A stretch of 64,000 nt of DNA from Oscarella lobularis (Eukaryota; Porifera; Homoscleromorpha; Homosclerophorida; Oscarellidae): the NCBI RefSeq assembly GCF_947507565.1, contig NC_089183.1:2542001-2606000 (forward strand), given 5' to 3'. Numbering within the stretch: the first letter of the stretch is position 1; the number at the start of each line of letters is the position of its first letter. The position numbers and the translations under genes were made by a program. The notes under the pieces were generated by a model. The model searched no databases. It was not told where the DNA came from and was given only the letters and a program-made list of their open reading frames with translations. Shown here in pieces: positions 33,979-46,091 of this stretch.

Positions 33979-36900
33979 TTACAGCCACCATTGAGAGGCC
34001 TGCGAAAGCTGCTTCTTGTAACTGGCGACTGCATCTCTCATACCTTTATTCACAATCAGATCCGATACAGAAGCAACGTCGTTTGAAACGGGATCGCGAC
34101 CGGTGCCGTAGTGAAGATGAGCCTCGATGGCAGTGCGCTCGTACGTGTTACCAGACGACGGGACGATGACGGGATCGATGAATAGTTTTCCCGTCAGATG
34201 ACATTTGAGATGCTGGGGTGTATCGTCATCAGCATCCAAATCCGACGTACCAATAAGATCCTATGCAGTTTGTGGAAAAGAGTTGCAATAATTTTAATTA
34301 TTTAATCATACTTTGCGACAATCTTCAAGCGATCTGCTTGCAAACTTCCTTGTCGTTTCTGTGGCCTGCGTGTCGTATTCGGCTCTGGAAGAGAAGTACT
34401 TCGCCGCTAGAATGCTGTCATAGGAAAATGTTTAGAAATAATCAAAATAACGTCGCTAGACTCATTGACTCGCCTGTCTAAAGGATCTTCCGGCTCGGGC
34501 TCGAGAAGGAGTCCGTAGATACAATCAATTATCGTTCTGAAACTCGTATCTGTCGAATAATTTCGATCGAAAACGCTATGGCAAACTCTTCCACTGCTGT
34601 TAATGTTGCAATGATAAACCTTTAGGTTGGGTACATATAGAATTAATTAAGTATAGAAAACAGAGACTCACTTGAGTAACAAAACGTATCTCAGGAGACT
34701 TAGAAGGATACTCGGTCAGGAATTTTGCATAAAGAATGAAAACACCTGAAAGAGTAACTTCTTTATAGAGATTCGATAACAGATATATTTAATCTATAGG
34801 AACCGTTGCTGTAGGGCGTGTCATCTGGTCCCACCAACAACATACGCCAGAAATCGATTCTAAAATCACGTTAAAGTCTAATTCACTATTGGAGAACAAC
34901 AATACGTACCGATCTTCGCAAGGGTAGATCTCTACGGAAGGATGAGGATGCCGATAGTAGTCCGCCATTTCACGAAGAATGCGTCGGGTTCTTGCAGGAG
35001 CGCTTGCAGGTCCCCCTTGCGGAGGAGCAACAGCAGCGTCGTGCAACGCTCTTTTCATAAAGAAGTTGACACTTATACTTTCAAAGCAATAAGCCAATAA
35101 CGAATTACCGCTTTGCAGAAATGACTGGCTTGCTCAGCTCCTCCGGTCTACGATGACGCGGGCTAGTGTCGTAAGGAAACACTAGGATGTCTTCCAATCG
35201 TTTAAGGTCGAACTAGAAAGTTTAAAAATCAACAATACCACGTAACTACGCGACGGAGTCCTTCGGCTCTAACTTACAGCAGTGGTGACGTTTACTTTTT
35301 CCGGTAACACTCGCTCTTCCAGTGACAACACTGTTTCCATTTCAAAAAGTTTGAATCCTGTTGCTAGGTCGGCTGGATAGAAACAACATCCTCCTAAAGA
35401 GACGGCTAGTATACGTTTCTAATCTATTCAAAAGTGCTGACTAGAGGCAACGGCGAGAGATTTCAAAACTGCGTTTCCTGGTCCCACTAAAACCGCGTCT
35501 ATAACGATATCGAATTCCTGCATTCATACAATGCATTATAGTGAATCCTATATCGCGCAAAATTTCAAAGTAAAACCTGCATCGCTTTGGCTACATCGAG
35601 AGGCGCAGATAGAGACTTGGTGTCATCGCCATCAGTCAGACAAAAGATGCGTCTGCAAAGAAGTCGCGCATATTAATTAATTAATTAATTAATTAATTAA
35701 TTAATTAATACTTTCTGCAAGTTGGGTGCGACTGAGTGAAAAGATTGAGCTGGCCAGCGGCATTCAGCAGTGCATCGTACAATCGAGTCATTCCAGACGA
35801 CGTAGCTGCGTCGACTTCCGCCTACAGATTCAGATAGATTACCAAGCTAATTGCTGATCGTATGAACCTTAAAGGATTCAAAGAGCTCAGTGACTTCGCT
35901 GGCTACAGCAACCTCCGTTCCGAACAAAGTCAAGCCAATGACGTGAGGGTGGTCATAAGCCATGCTTCGATTAGCGAACGCGTGAAAAAGTTCTTTGACA
36001 GCATTAAGGCGAATCATAGAACCGCTATAAACAAAATATTATATAGACGCATGCAATGCTGGAAGATAATAGGACGTATGCGCACTCGAAGCACTTCTCG
36101 TTCATCGACGAACTCACATCCAGCAAGACCTATGAGACAAAACGACGTTGATACACAACTAGGTCTAAAAAACGTATACTAGAACGACTGACTACACTGA
36201 CTGGCCAAGTATGTGCCGAAGTGCTTGTTACACATAAAAGAGTATGTTCAATTGTATAAAACATAAGACAAAGCCATCAGTATACTGAAGCAACTACTCT
36301 AATTAACCGGTAATTAACGCACGAATTCGAGATGCTAGATAAACCTATCCGTATTCAAGTGCCCTCTCATTATTATATTACATGCCATAATTATGACCCT
36401 CCCCCAATTTCACCGGCGCTTCTAATATCCTGAGTCTAAGATAAATGTGAGAATACGTACAACAATTGCTTCCTTGGGATCTCGAGATAATTTCTCGTCC
36501 GTTTTTGCTTGACTGGATGAAAATAAAGTGGAATAAGCATTCGTGCTATAATAAAAGAGAGGAGAGAAGTCTAGGCATTAACGTTGTACGTCTTTGCTCA
36601 TATGCACCTGACTGCCAGCACATCAGGATTCTCCGACGTCGTCGTCCCAGCCAACGGGCTAAAAATATAAGCAGACTTATTGACGTCTTTTGAATTCCCA
36701 GTAAATACAACCACGTGTCCTGCAACGTACAAGTCCCAGAAAGGCGTACCGCTTAGGTTAGATTTATGATACCATCTTTGTTTAGAGTCAAACAGACGCC
36801 GCCTAACATCGTCTTGAGAGCCAGAGACGGCACAAGACGAAGAATCCGAAGGGATTTGCGTTTGTTTTCGAGATCGGCCCAGCTGAACGGAAAATTGGGA

Positions 36901-39093
36901 GGCGAAGGAGCGGCGACACGATTTCTATTAAATAGCGTACAACTTCGTCATTCTAGGAGGGAAAATGCCGTACTTTGCGAAGTCAGAAGCGCCGTTCCAA
37001 ATAAAGCACTCTCTCGCAGACGGAGGAAAGCTAAGAAGCAAGCGATGAATGAACGGAACGTGCATCAACGTTTCTTCGGACGGAATCGACGAGCACCCAG
37101 GAAGAACTTTGCTTTCTGGACAATCGGCTTTAGTAGTACTGTACTTCTTTTTCTGGCATTTTTACCTTGTATTGCATTGAGAACCGAGGTGCGATCAAAA
37201 ACACCGTCACAGTCCGGCACTCTGACTGGACTCTCCATTCTCGTGTGAGACGCCGAGCAGGTTAGGTACGTCTGTTCGAACGATCCAAAAATGCTTTTTT
37301 CGTCCTAAACAATAGGTATCAGCAAACGAATCAGACTTCTGCTCTATCTAATGATAAATTAAAGCACTTTCGCCTCGGACAGCAGGTAAGCCCAGCACAA
37401 GGGGGAGTGCTCGAATACGTGACGATCAAAGACCTTCACTCCTCGAGGAACTAGAAAAATCAACGTAAAAGTAAACCGCAACGTTTCGATGCCTACCTTT
37501 GTTTGGGTCTCTTGGGACTATTTCGCGAAATAGAGCGTACAGTCCTTCGTTTATAGCGACCTGTCATAAATCAAAATGTAATAAACGTACGTTGCCTTAG
37601 CGCTCACCTTGTGCGATGAACTGATGATTCGTCTACGAAAAATAGAGTCCAGTGCAACCAAAAGAGGTGGGCACTGAGTGAGACGAAATATGGTGTCAAG
37701 TAGAGCACTTCTTGACGCAGTCTGAGTCTCTTGTTGAACATGATCGCACTTAATTAATCAATGAAAAGCCGAGAAGAAATAAATGGAGAGTTTGCATAAT
37801 ATTAGGTATTTATACTATACCACAACATAGAGAACAGCATTGAAGCAAGACTGGCCGGCAACGGTTTGCTCTTCGACAGGCTTAGCGAGAGACGTGCAAA
37901 AGTTTTCTGACCACGAACTCGCAGCGGGGAATCCAGAAGTGAACATGGCGACCCACATGGTGACAGTGGAACAAGATTGAATACCGAGTTCACTCAAGCA
38001 TTGGTGATCTCTAATCATTCTGCCACCAAAACTAAAACATTTTCAACATATTAAATTAAATGATTATATAAGAACTAATGCTATTGCCTCAGTCGTTGGA
38101 TGCTGGTAGGCGTTTTCGTCTTGAAGTACGTCTTCCTTTTCAGCATCAAACCCGTGTCAGTTAAGTCGACGTTGACTGTTATCGTGGGGGCCATGTTTGG
38201 CTTGACAAAAATCTGCAGAGAACCTAAACATAATAGTGAACAATAATACATTCCAAAATTGCTAAATAAAATAAAAGAGAACCCTTTCTGGGATCCAATG
38301 CCGCTTCGCTTTTCGGCGAACGTGACGCTTGATCGACGTCTCTAACTCGAAAGAAGGCATATAAAAGATCTCCGACGTCGTATCCAAGGTCAACAAGGGA
38401 GCCTTCAAAAACAATAGTCGTTAATTAATTAACACAGCCCTATTGCTACGTACATGTGAGTTGAGTGCCCGTTTGCTGTAGGGGATATCCTTCTGGTGCG
38501 TAGAGTTCGGCCGCTACTTCGTACTCTCTCACGAAGACTCCTCGCAAATGCTCGCAAACGTCCGGTATCGATAGTCGCGTGATTTGATCCTTGGTGAGCG
38601 TGACGTCTTGAGCGTTGAAAACCGGCGAGAAAACGCGAATTCGCAGAAACGTTTCGACTCGTTCTGCGCCGGCTTGAGACCGAGGCATCGGCTCAGATAT
38701 GGGCGGAGGAGACTAAAGAAATTATTTTACAGCTAAAGAGAGAGAATGGTGGGCTCTAACTATATCCTACTTACAAAGGACAAATGTGCCACCTTAGAAG
38801 GTGGTGCAGAAGCCGTAGGCTGTCCAAATTCCGTCACCAATTTCTGAAATCGATTTTTCTCAATTTTTGTCATATCTGCGTAAGACGTATCAAAACGAAG
38901 ACAAGCACGACACTAATGTTTGCATTGGGAAATTTCCCCCCCTGTACTTACGCATGTTATCGAGATCGTCTGGCTCGACGTCCTCAAGGTCTTCTGGACA
39001 TACGACGCCAAGTTTCACGAGCTCCGGCGTGAATTTGCCGAGTCGCTTGCTCTCCAGAAGCTCCTTCAGCGACATTTGCATTTGCCCCGACAT
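33979..39093 (-). CDS. SAM-Ubl-vWA-UBC-U-box protein, copy 3 (complete)
   Basis: Same architecture as the copy at 21,195-26,326, start ATG at 39,093 (exon 1 38952-39093). Every exon I compared keeps its frame, including the vWA MIDAS, the UBC active-site exon and both GC-AG donors. Differences: the U-box starts CHLTGKLF instead of CPLTGKLF, the histidine falling in the loop that usually contacts the E2; one U-box Cys is Tyr (HLHYGTG); the protein ends SQWWL. Indels between copies fall in introns or are multiples of three, which suggests purifying selection. An intron near 35,674-35,707 holds an expanded TTAA run. Confidence 0.8.
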
Positions 39094-39379
39094 TTCGCTC
39101 ACGTGACAGTCTACGTATCGAAACCGGAGCGATCGCGTCGTTACTATAGTGCGCAAAGTAGTTGAGGGACGGTCTACTGGCCGAAACTGAAGCACTTCGG
39201 ACGGCTGTCCTGTGTATAGGCAGCAAGCATTGGAAGGATGAGTTTGTCACGCTTGCTTTTTACCCTTCTCCAACCTGTAAGAACGATCTTCGACTTGTTT
39301 CCTTGCCGCACACGCTGTGGGGCGCTTTGCCTGCCTAAGCTGCCTTGCTTTTACCAGTCTGTAGCGTACGCTATAGACG

Positions 39380-39645
39380 CTGTTGACGATGTTGACATTG
39401 CCGCAGGTACGTGGCCATCCGATAATACTGCCGTAGCGAGTATCATGCACAGGGGCCAAAGGCACGACTTGCACTTTGTGGGAGCCGACATCTTTTACAC
39501 AGGAAATGCGCGAAGGGACCGGGCAGTGAATTGTTGCGGTAAGCTATATATAGGGCGAGGTACAAACCGGAAGACCTGGGCATCACGTGATTGTGGGCCG
39601 AACGTTTGTGATGTGTAGGATTTGACGAAATCACTACTTTTAAAG
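39380..39645 (+). other. Fragment of the duplicated TATA-containing block
   Basis: Matches 3,130-3,400 and 58,955-59,215, including AGCTATATATAGGGCGAGG. It sits just past the 5' end of the unit 3 E2/E3 gene. It could be part of a promoter. The neighbouring Ig receptor is absent here. Confidence 0.35.
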
Positions 39646-39895
39646 TCTTTTGGCCTTTTGGCCTTTTACACTCACTGAGCGTAATTCCTTGCAAAAACGT
39701 TCATCTCAGCCCTCCCCCCCACGAACGCGAATGGATCGCGTAATGTAATCTAATCAGTAAAAGCTCCGCCTATAGCAAACTGCAAATGCAATTTACGTAA
39801 TTCGACTACCGTAAGTGAGAACCCCCTCTGTTTTGTTGCCCTGGGGGGCGAGAGGAATCATTTACCTCTGTGTGCATCGACGGCTCTGTTCAGCA

Positions 39896-40294
39896 ATGAC
39901 GATGCTCTACGCTTTCACTTTTCTTCTTGCGACAATCTCGGTTCTTCAAACGTCGTTGATCGTCCGCTACGACATTATAGAGAAGCGGTGCCGTGACGAA
40001 GGATTGTCGTGTCTTCAACTGAATAGCAGGGAGAGGAAAGAGCTCGCGAAGCTAAGCGGTTCCGATCAAGCAAAATTGTGCTGCGACGGCTTGCGTTGCG
40101 ACGCCAAAGACAACGGGAGTTCCTACGAGTGTGTCAAGGATGTCTCACCGCGCGCTAAACAGTTACACTGCATTGAGGCCCCCAGTCTGTGCGCTTGCCT
40201 TGAACCGCTTTCTGTGTATCCTAATTGTACGTCTTGCTGCAACGTCTATAGCTGCCTTCCGGGAGGCCTCTTTGGATTTTGCCAGTCGAAGTGA
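39896..40294 (+). CDS. Small cysteine-rich secreted protein
   Basis: Single-exon reading frame of 132 residues starting at ATG 39,896, which puts a clean signal peptide at the N-terminus (hydrophobic FTFLLATISVL); an in-frame upstream extension lacks one. The mature part has 14 cysteines. The first half has a C-x5-C ... CC-x3-L-x-C ... C spacing like inhibitor-cystine-knot (knottin) domains; the second half has a different Cys-rich pattern with CC and an N-glycosylation site. Secretion is well supported. Whether it is a toxin, defensin-like or matrix peptide cannot be told. No paralogue is in the window. Confidence 0.6.
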   Translation: MTMLYAFTFLLATISVLQTSLIVRYDIIEKRCRDEGLSCLQLNSRERKELAKLSGSDQAKLCCDGLRCDAKDNGSSYECVKDVSPRAKQLHCIEAPSLCACLEPLSVYPNCTSCCNVYSCLPGGLFGFCQSK

Positions 40295-41339
40295 AGAAAA
40301 CTACGCGCTAAAGCCGGACACAAAAGTGCTCGCTGCATGTATGTCTGCCGCTGCCCGCTGCTGTTGTCGATCTGCTTATTGTAGTCTTCTGCGTTCTAAA
40401 AGCTTGCCATATATTACAAACGACGCATTTCATTTCAACGTCTTGTTGACAATCTCATGATCTAATTAGCGTCGGAGATAGACTCACTGACGTTAGGCAT
40501 CAGGAAACAGCTTGTGTACATCTTCTTCAACGAGTCCCTAATTTGCAAATGATTGGGCCACACTGGAGCGTTCCTTTTTCATTTCAGGCAGCAAGGTCCG
40601 GTTCCTCGCGCGGGGCCCCGATCTGAAGCCGACCGCCATTTGGAAGAGAGACGACCGTAACACACTCCGTAACACGCCGTTCCTCCAGGTCGTCAGGTCA
40701 ACGTTGCGCTATTACGCTATACATGGTAGAGAGCCAATAGAGAGAGGACTACTAGATATAAGCCTGTACATGTTTAAGATTGAGGACGAGCAAAGCATGC
40801 AAGCGATCCCGTAGTACTCGCGCAATGTTCTTGATGTGAGAGGACGCTCTCAAGCTTGTCACGTGACCGAGTCGGCACTCACAAACCCGGATCAAACTCG
40901 AGCTCATCACGCTATCCGATGGGGCCGTTCAAAGCCTGCGAAAAACGTTTTTGGTCCGCGCTCGTCTTCACTGGGTGATATACCGGCTCTTCTGTCTTCG
41001 AGATTCTTCTCGCGATCGGTTTTCCGTCTGTTAATTTGCCTTCGCCTGTCGCAACGGCATTATCGACGGACTCGCTCGACGTGGAAAGCTGACAGCAAGC
41101 GTCCTTGATATTCTACTCGATCGAAATTGCGTAAAGCCGTTCGTTTGACAGCTTTCCCTTTCTACTCCTGGCCGATATATCGACCCAAACTCAGTCGTCG
41201 GCAAAATAGCAGAGTTGGTCGACGTGGAGAGCATTGAAATATCGTGTTGGGCAGATTTGTCGACTCGTTGTTGTTTGAAAATCGCCGAGGACAAATAATG
41301 AGGTCACGGGAAAGCGCGTGACCCTATGACGCAGACCAA
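40295..41339. other. Stretch without a clear gene
   Basis: It contains an isolated degenerate copy of the spacer GC-rich motif at about 40,601-40,650 (GGTTCCTCGCGCGGGGCC). Short open stretches at 41,050-41,300 on the + strand (for example DPNSVVGKIAELVDVESIEI) look protein-like but are interrupted by stops and have no recognisable family. Confidence 0.4.
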
Positions 41340-41344
41340 TGTTA

Positions 41345-41412
41345 CCAGGCCCTTCAACCAGAGAGTGCGCTTCACGCGCTTAGCTGGTAAAGGGCCTGGG
41401 GACGAGGCTAGT
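41345..41412. repeat. GAGGCTA-type repeat with hairpin
   Basis: ACCAGGCCCTTCAACCAG pairs with CTGGTAAAGGGCCTGG across a short loop, followed by GGACGAGGCTAG. Same family as 3,040-3,105. Confidence 0.6.
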
Positions 41413-41798
41413 CAAATACAGTTCTAAGAAAAGCATTGGAGGGCTTCTGCAAGAACGACACCACATGCGCATAAACTTTACGTGCCCAGAAGCGAAGTGT
41501 CTACCCAGTGTAAGTAGGACGGTCATTTGTTCTCGTCGAGCAAAGAGCGCGTCGTTAGCGGTTTGCAGCACGTGTTCTGATATTTGAAGCGAGAGGAACA
41601 CCAGAGAAAAGGCGTAACGTGAATTAATTGCACTATGTGGCTTCTAAGAACTCCGTGGGCGGGCAGAAGTCAAATTCAGTTCTAGGAACATCATTAGAGG
41701 GCGTCTGATCTTAGTTTACTTAGCAGCGGACAGGCAAAACCAAAAGCAGCAAAGCACATCAACTCAAGTCAAAGTCTTCAGCGGTCTTCCAAAAGAGC
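41413..41798. other. Stretch without a clear gene
   Basis: I see no supported gene. Two partly similar stretches (AAATACAGTTCTAAGAAAAGCATT at 41,415 and a related AAATTCAGTTCTAGGAACATCATT at 41,672) form a diverged direct repeat. Confidence 0.4.
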
Positions 41799-42972
41799 TT
41801 AGAATATTTTCGCTGCAAGAGAAAAGCTAAAAGCCTTTCTAGCAAACGCCAAAATTTTAGTATTCTCTTCCGCCTGTGCTTCTTTCGAGCAGTACGACGG
41901 AACTTCGAAATCGCCAGCACTCACGCTTTTACTGACGTCAAAGAAGAACACGTTGTTCAGTACGTATTGTGCAGTTTTGCTTTCGGTGGTAAGAGTCTCG
42001 GAAACGGGCAGGCATTCTTTGGAAGTGACGTCTATAAACCACATCGCCGAACTGTTCCCCTGACCGTTCAAAGGCACCCCTTCATTGAAGATAGAGCCAT
42101 CTATTGCTTACAATCACGGTAGACGCTGTATCTGCCTTACGCTTTTTGTTTGCAAGTCCGTTCGTAGAGACAACCAACCCCCACTCTTCGTTGGAAATTT
42201 CATGTCCGCCCGTAGTGTACTCTTTGACGAATACTGCTTCTGCTGGAATTGTCCACTTCTCGAATTTCGTCGGCAAGTCAATGGTCTTAGATCAAAAGGC
42301 GCTCTTTTGCACCCTTTCTCAAATTGCCTCCTTTCTTACCCAGCATTTCTTTTCTTTCTCGTTCGTGAAAATGTAGCCAAGCTTTTCCTTGTATAACGCC
42401 AAAACAGTAAGTTCCCTAGAAGACATTATACGCATGCATGCAGGCGAACAAGATTACAGTAGAACCATCAGTGGCGGATCCAGGATTTAGGGGGGGGCGC
42501 GCGCGCGAGTGAGAATTTTTGACCACGCCCACTTGTTTGCCTTACTACACCCACACAAAGCGTATTTACTAATTCTATTCGACGCGCGCAGTGCACTACG
42601 GTACGCAGAAAATCTTCCTGTCTTCGTAAATGCTACTGCTTTATCTGCAATTCAATAGTAAAATAATAAAAAGTTAGGCTGGACGGGGGGACTCGCGCCT
42701 GTGCGCCCCCTCCCTGGATCCGCCCCCTGACCATGTCATGCTGTCTACCCAATATCCTTTTTTTCGCCAAAACTGCCTGCAAATAAAACGCTCTCATTGA
42801 GCGCGTCGTAGGAAATGTTGTACGTGGAAATCAAGGTTCCTTCTTCTCCTTCGGGGTAGTACTCTTCGTTGGTCGCGCCACACGACCAAACGTCGGGAAT
42901 GGCGCATGGGCTTCGGCGTGTGCCAAGCGTTGATGCGACGAGAGCGGCAAAGAGAAAGACGGAGCAAAACAT
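41799..42972 (-). CDS. Ependymin-related secreted protein (probable frameshift)
   Basis: Ependymin-related proteins are secreted, cysteine-containing glycoproteins. Start ATG at 42,972 gives a signal peptide (FCSVFLFAALVASTLG). Exon 1 42749-42972 ends NISYDALNESVLF...KKDIG; exon 2 42340-42415 reads ELTVLALYKEKLGYIF; exon 3 from 42,285 reads TIDLPTKFEKWTIPAEAVFVKEY; the C-terminal part has WFIDVTSKECLPVSE and VSAGDFEVPSYC, as in ependymins. Exon splices join in frame. Near 42,108 the frame shifts by one base: on one side TVIVS, on the other IDGSIFNEGVPLNG. No intron of believable size bridges it, so it is either a sequencing error or an inactivating indel. A transposon sits in intron 1. Confidence 0.6.
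42469..42729. mobile_element. Short non-autonomous DNA transposon, CAGTGGCG ends, 5-bp TSD
   Basis: Left end CAGTGGCGGATCCAGG, right end CCTGGATCCGCCCCCTG (inverted). It is flanked on both sides by ACCAT (42,464-42,468 and 42,730-42,734). 261 bp, no coding capacity, inserted in the ependymin-related intron 1. The ends resemble the element at 56,779-57,489. Confidence 0.8.
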
Positions 42973-43394
42973 GACCGCTGTTCGAATGTGAGCCTCGCGG
43001 AAAAATGGGGTCACGCTGTAACGAACGCTCTGCTTATACAAGGTAATAGGAATCTAAGCTCGCAGGTGGCCTGTGATGGAAGCCAAACCGCAGCTATAAT
43101 GGCTATGGAAATGATGATTGCAATCTCGCAGTGATTGGTGCCGCGCCAAACAGATAGCACAGCTAATTAATTTGTACCGCCCGCGTGGAATGGAATACGG
43201 AACTCTCACAGTCTTCGCTGTCAAATTCGCTCCTTTCGTCCTCTGGTCGTCGCCTTTCTGTGTATGTTCCTTCTCTGCTCAACTCGTTCATTGTTCCTAT
43301 TGTTCCTGACTACCTTCGCGTCAACGACACGGAGATTCGAATCGGCGCCCTACTCGCCGCGAATTCGATATCCCATCGCGCAGCGTTCCTCATA

Positions 43395-43486
43395 TCTCTG
43401 GCGATCGCCCTTACTAATGAACCGTCGCCCCCCGGAGGGGAAAGGTATCTCTGGCGACCGCCCTTACTAATGGACCGTCGCCCAGA
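43395..43486. repeat. Direct repeat of about 37 bp
   Basis: CTCTGGCGATCGCCCTTACTAATG is repeated with few changes about 53 bp downstream, each followed by CCGTCGCCC. No coding assignment. Confidence 0.7.
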
Positions 43487-44283
43487 TGGCCCCTGGGTAC
43501 CTGAATAAACACGCACCCCTAAGCTAATTAGAGGACTAATAAAATCATGGGTCCCGAGAAATCACATGCTTCATAACAACTGTTGATCGATTTTTTTGAA
43601 AGAATAATTTTATTCATTACGACCAAACTAATTTTAAATGACCATGCAAAATAAAAAAATAAGGCTGAGAAAGAACAAAGATATATAAAACCATTATAAA
43701 TGGCATCTATCTAGAAAAATAATACAAAAAAATTGCAAAAGCGCATGCAAAAATTGTAAAAACCCATAGAATTGTTAAAGGGGCGTGGCTGAGGCTCGCA
43801 TCAACCCACAGGCGTATGTTATCTTTCTCTCTAGAATCCGTGCAAAATTTTACCTTCACCCTGTAATGAGCGTCGGAGAACACTTACCGGACCCAGCGCG
43901 GAAGCTCTTCATCGACGCCGGTTGAAGGCAAGGAAGGCGTCTTGGTAGAATTTCCTCTCTACGTATGTATTGGTTATGATAGAGAGCTGCATAATCAGGT
44001 AACGCCATGTTTAGCAACAGCGGCGCCGGCCGTTTGAAACAGTTTCGTTTCTAGGCCGGTGCCAGATAAATCAGCAGAAAGACTGGGCAGAGAAAAAAAC
44101 AAGTAGAGTGACAGAGACGAGACAAAAACAACAAAAAATCGTGTCCGGAAGCACTCTTTATAGCTATTCAGTTCATTTCACGCCGCATATAACAAGCAGG
44201 CAACTATCATCGTTATTATTCCAGCACCAAGTCTTGGTTCTCCCGCTAAAAAAGCAAGAAATTAAAAAATGGCAGCTATCAAA
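43487..44283. other. AT-rich stretch without a gene
   Basis: Contains A-rich runs and no supportable open frame. It lies downstream of the amine oxidase stop and probably includes its 3' UTR. Confidence 0.5.
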
Positions 44284-45934
44284 TTAATATTCTAGGATAC
44301 ATTTAGTAGTTGGGCACTCTACGGGAGAAGTAGTTGGGCACTGTACGGGAGAAGCAGTTTGGTCAGAAGCAGTTTGACCAAACTGTCTGTAAGTGCAGGA
44401 TTGCCCGTTCATGCACGACGTCACGACGTTTGCCGTCTCCATGCCGCTAATAATAGCCGAACGCGTCCAGCGATAATACCAGCACAAATCGCCTGCAAAA
44501 AAGAGTCGCTTGACGGGTCTGCGCACGTCATCAAAGTCTTCCCACGAAGCGCCGACGGGCCAAGTTGGACTGCCCCCTAGAAGAAGGGAATCCTTTACCG
44601 GTGACGTCATATAGATGTTTGACGGCTCCTTTCCGAACATGTTTCGTAACATGGTATTGATATTTTGGACCGTTTCATCCCAAGTCTGATCTGCCAGTCG
44701 ATCAGCGTGTCTGCCCGTGGAGTACAGGTGGAGGACAGTCTTGTTGGAGTATTCGGGCAAGTGACTTAGAGTCGACGAGATGTCTCTTATCCAGTTGTTA
44801 TTGAGATCCTGCGTCGCGTACGTATAGTAGCCTTTAGCGAGCGACAGTTTCTGGTCAAACACGGCGTAAATGACAGTTGTGGTCGTCATAGTAAACTCGC
44901 TCCAAGCAAGACGTTTCCAATACGGGAGCTCGGGTTTGAACTCGACCAGGCCTTGCTGGAGAACGCCGAGACTAAATGTCACAATAGCGTAGTCTCCTTC
45001 GTACGTCGTGTTGGATTCCGTTGTCACCGACACGCCCGACGACGTGTAGGAGATTGACGTCACTTTTGCATTGAGAACGAGTTTGTCATGGAAGTTGCCA
45101 GAAAATATCGTATCTCTCATGCACTTGGGAAACATTTTCGACGACTTTAGCTCGTTAGAGGCGTAGAAAAATTTCACGTCTTTGTCCAATCCGTTACTAG
45201 GAGAAGTGAGAAAAAGATAGTGTGTGGCCGATTGACCGGCCGAACTCAGTCCGTAATCTTGTTCAAAGAAAAACCACTCGGAGAACCGGTCGTGCAGATT
45301 CTTTGGGTGCCATCCGTACATGTTTAGAAGAGCTTCAAGACTCGGGGATCGTGAATCTAAAAATAGCATTTAGGTCATATGCAAGAGGCTTGGCGCGTCG
45401 CTTAGCAGGCTTATTCAATTAATCAATTATGCAGTTCTGGGTGAGCAGGTGATTTACGTACATAAACAGGAAAGACCCGCGACGGCGAAATTTACCTGGT
45501 ATGAGCCCACTTTCGTAGTCTTTCGCTGCTTTAGTCAAAATGTTGAGGAACCTGCCCAGAGATCTAATTGCCACTGATGTAACGTCGACGCCGCTGCTGT
45601 TTATTATATCGAAGGCGAATGACCCAGGCGAATTCCAAGTAAGATTGCACTTTGCAAACCAGGAGGCCAACGGATCGCCATTTGTGTTCTCTAAGTCGCG
45701 CGGCCAGTAGAACGAATCGCCCGCAACTTCATCAACTGATCCGGCGGCGGCTCTTCCGCCTACGTGATCGCTGCCTTCCAAGAGAAGGAAATCAACCCCG
45801 TTGTCTTTCAGCGTTTGGGCCGCTTGCAACCCGGCTAATCCGCCTCCGAGAATTAGGACCTTTCCTTCGGCAAAACGTACCGATAATAGATGCGCGGAAA
45901 GAAGAGTAAAGAGGAAGTACGGACACGGTGACAT
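44284..45934 (-). CDS. Secreted FAD-dependent amine oxidase (polyamine/monoamine oxidase family)
   Basis: About 503 residues in two exons, 45496-45934 and 44284-45356, joined across a 139-bp intron (GTAAAT donor, TTTTTAG acceptor). An N-terminal signal peptide (YFLFTLLSAHLLSV) is followed directly by the FAD-binding Rossmann motif VLILGGGLAGLQAAQTL and the E-x-x-x-x-x-GGRA stretch (LEGSDHVGGRAA). The C-terminal FAD contact is LFFAGDLCWYYRWTRSAIISGMETA. Family members oxidise amines to aldehydes with release of hydrogen peroxide. The exact substrate is not determinable; the signal peptide suggests action outside the cell or in the secretory path. The C-terminus has a tandem SPVQCPTT/SPVECPTT, an unusual Pro-Thr-Cys tail. 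Not part of the duplicated units. Confidence 0.85.
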
Positions 45935-46091
45935 TGTCTTTCTGTTGAGGCTTCGCCGCCGCAAATGACGCAGCCGGTAGCACTACCTGTTTACTCTATC
46001 GAGAACAATTAATTAAGTTAGGGAGGAGCCTGGGAACGAGGCTACCTTCCCTCCCACTGGCTCCCAGCACCCCTGAAGTAGTAGGTTCGAA

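Noticed and set aside
41050..41300. Protein-like stretches with DVES motifs
   Set aside because: Interrupted by stops, no recognisable family, no paralogue in the window.
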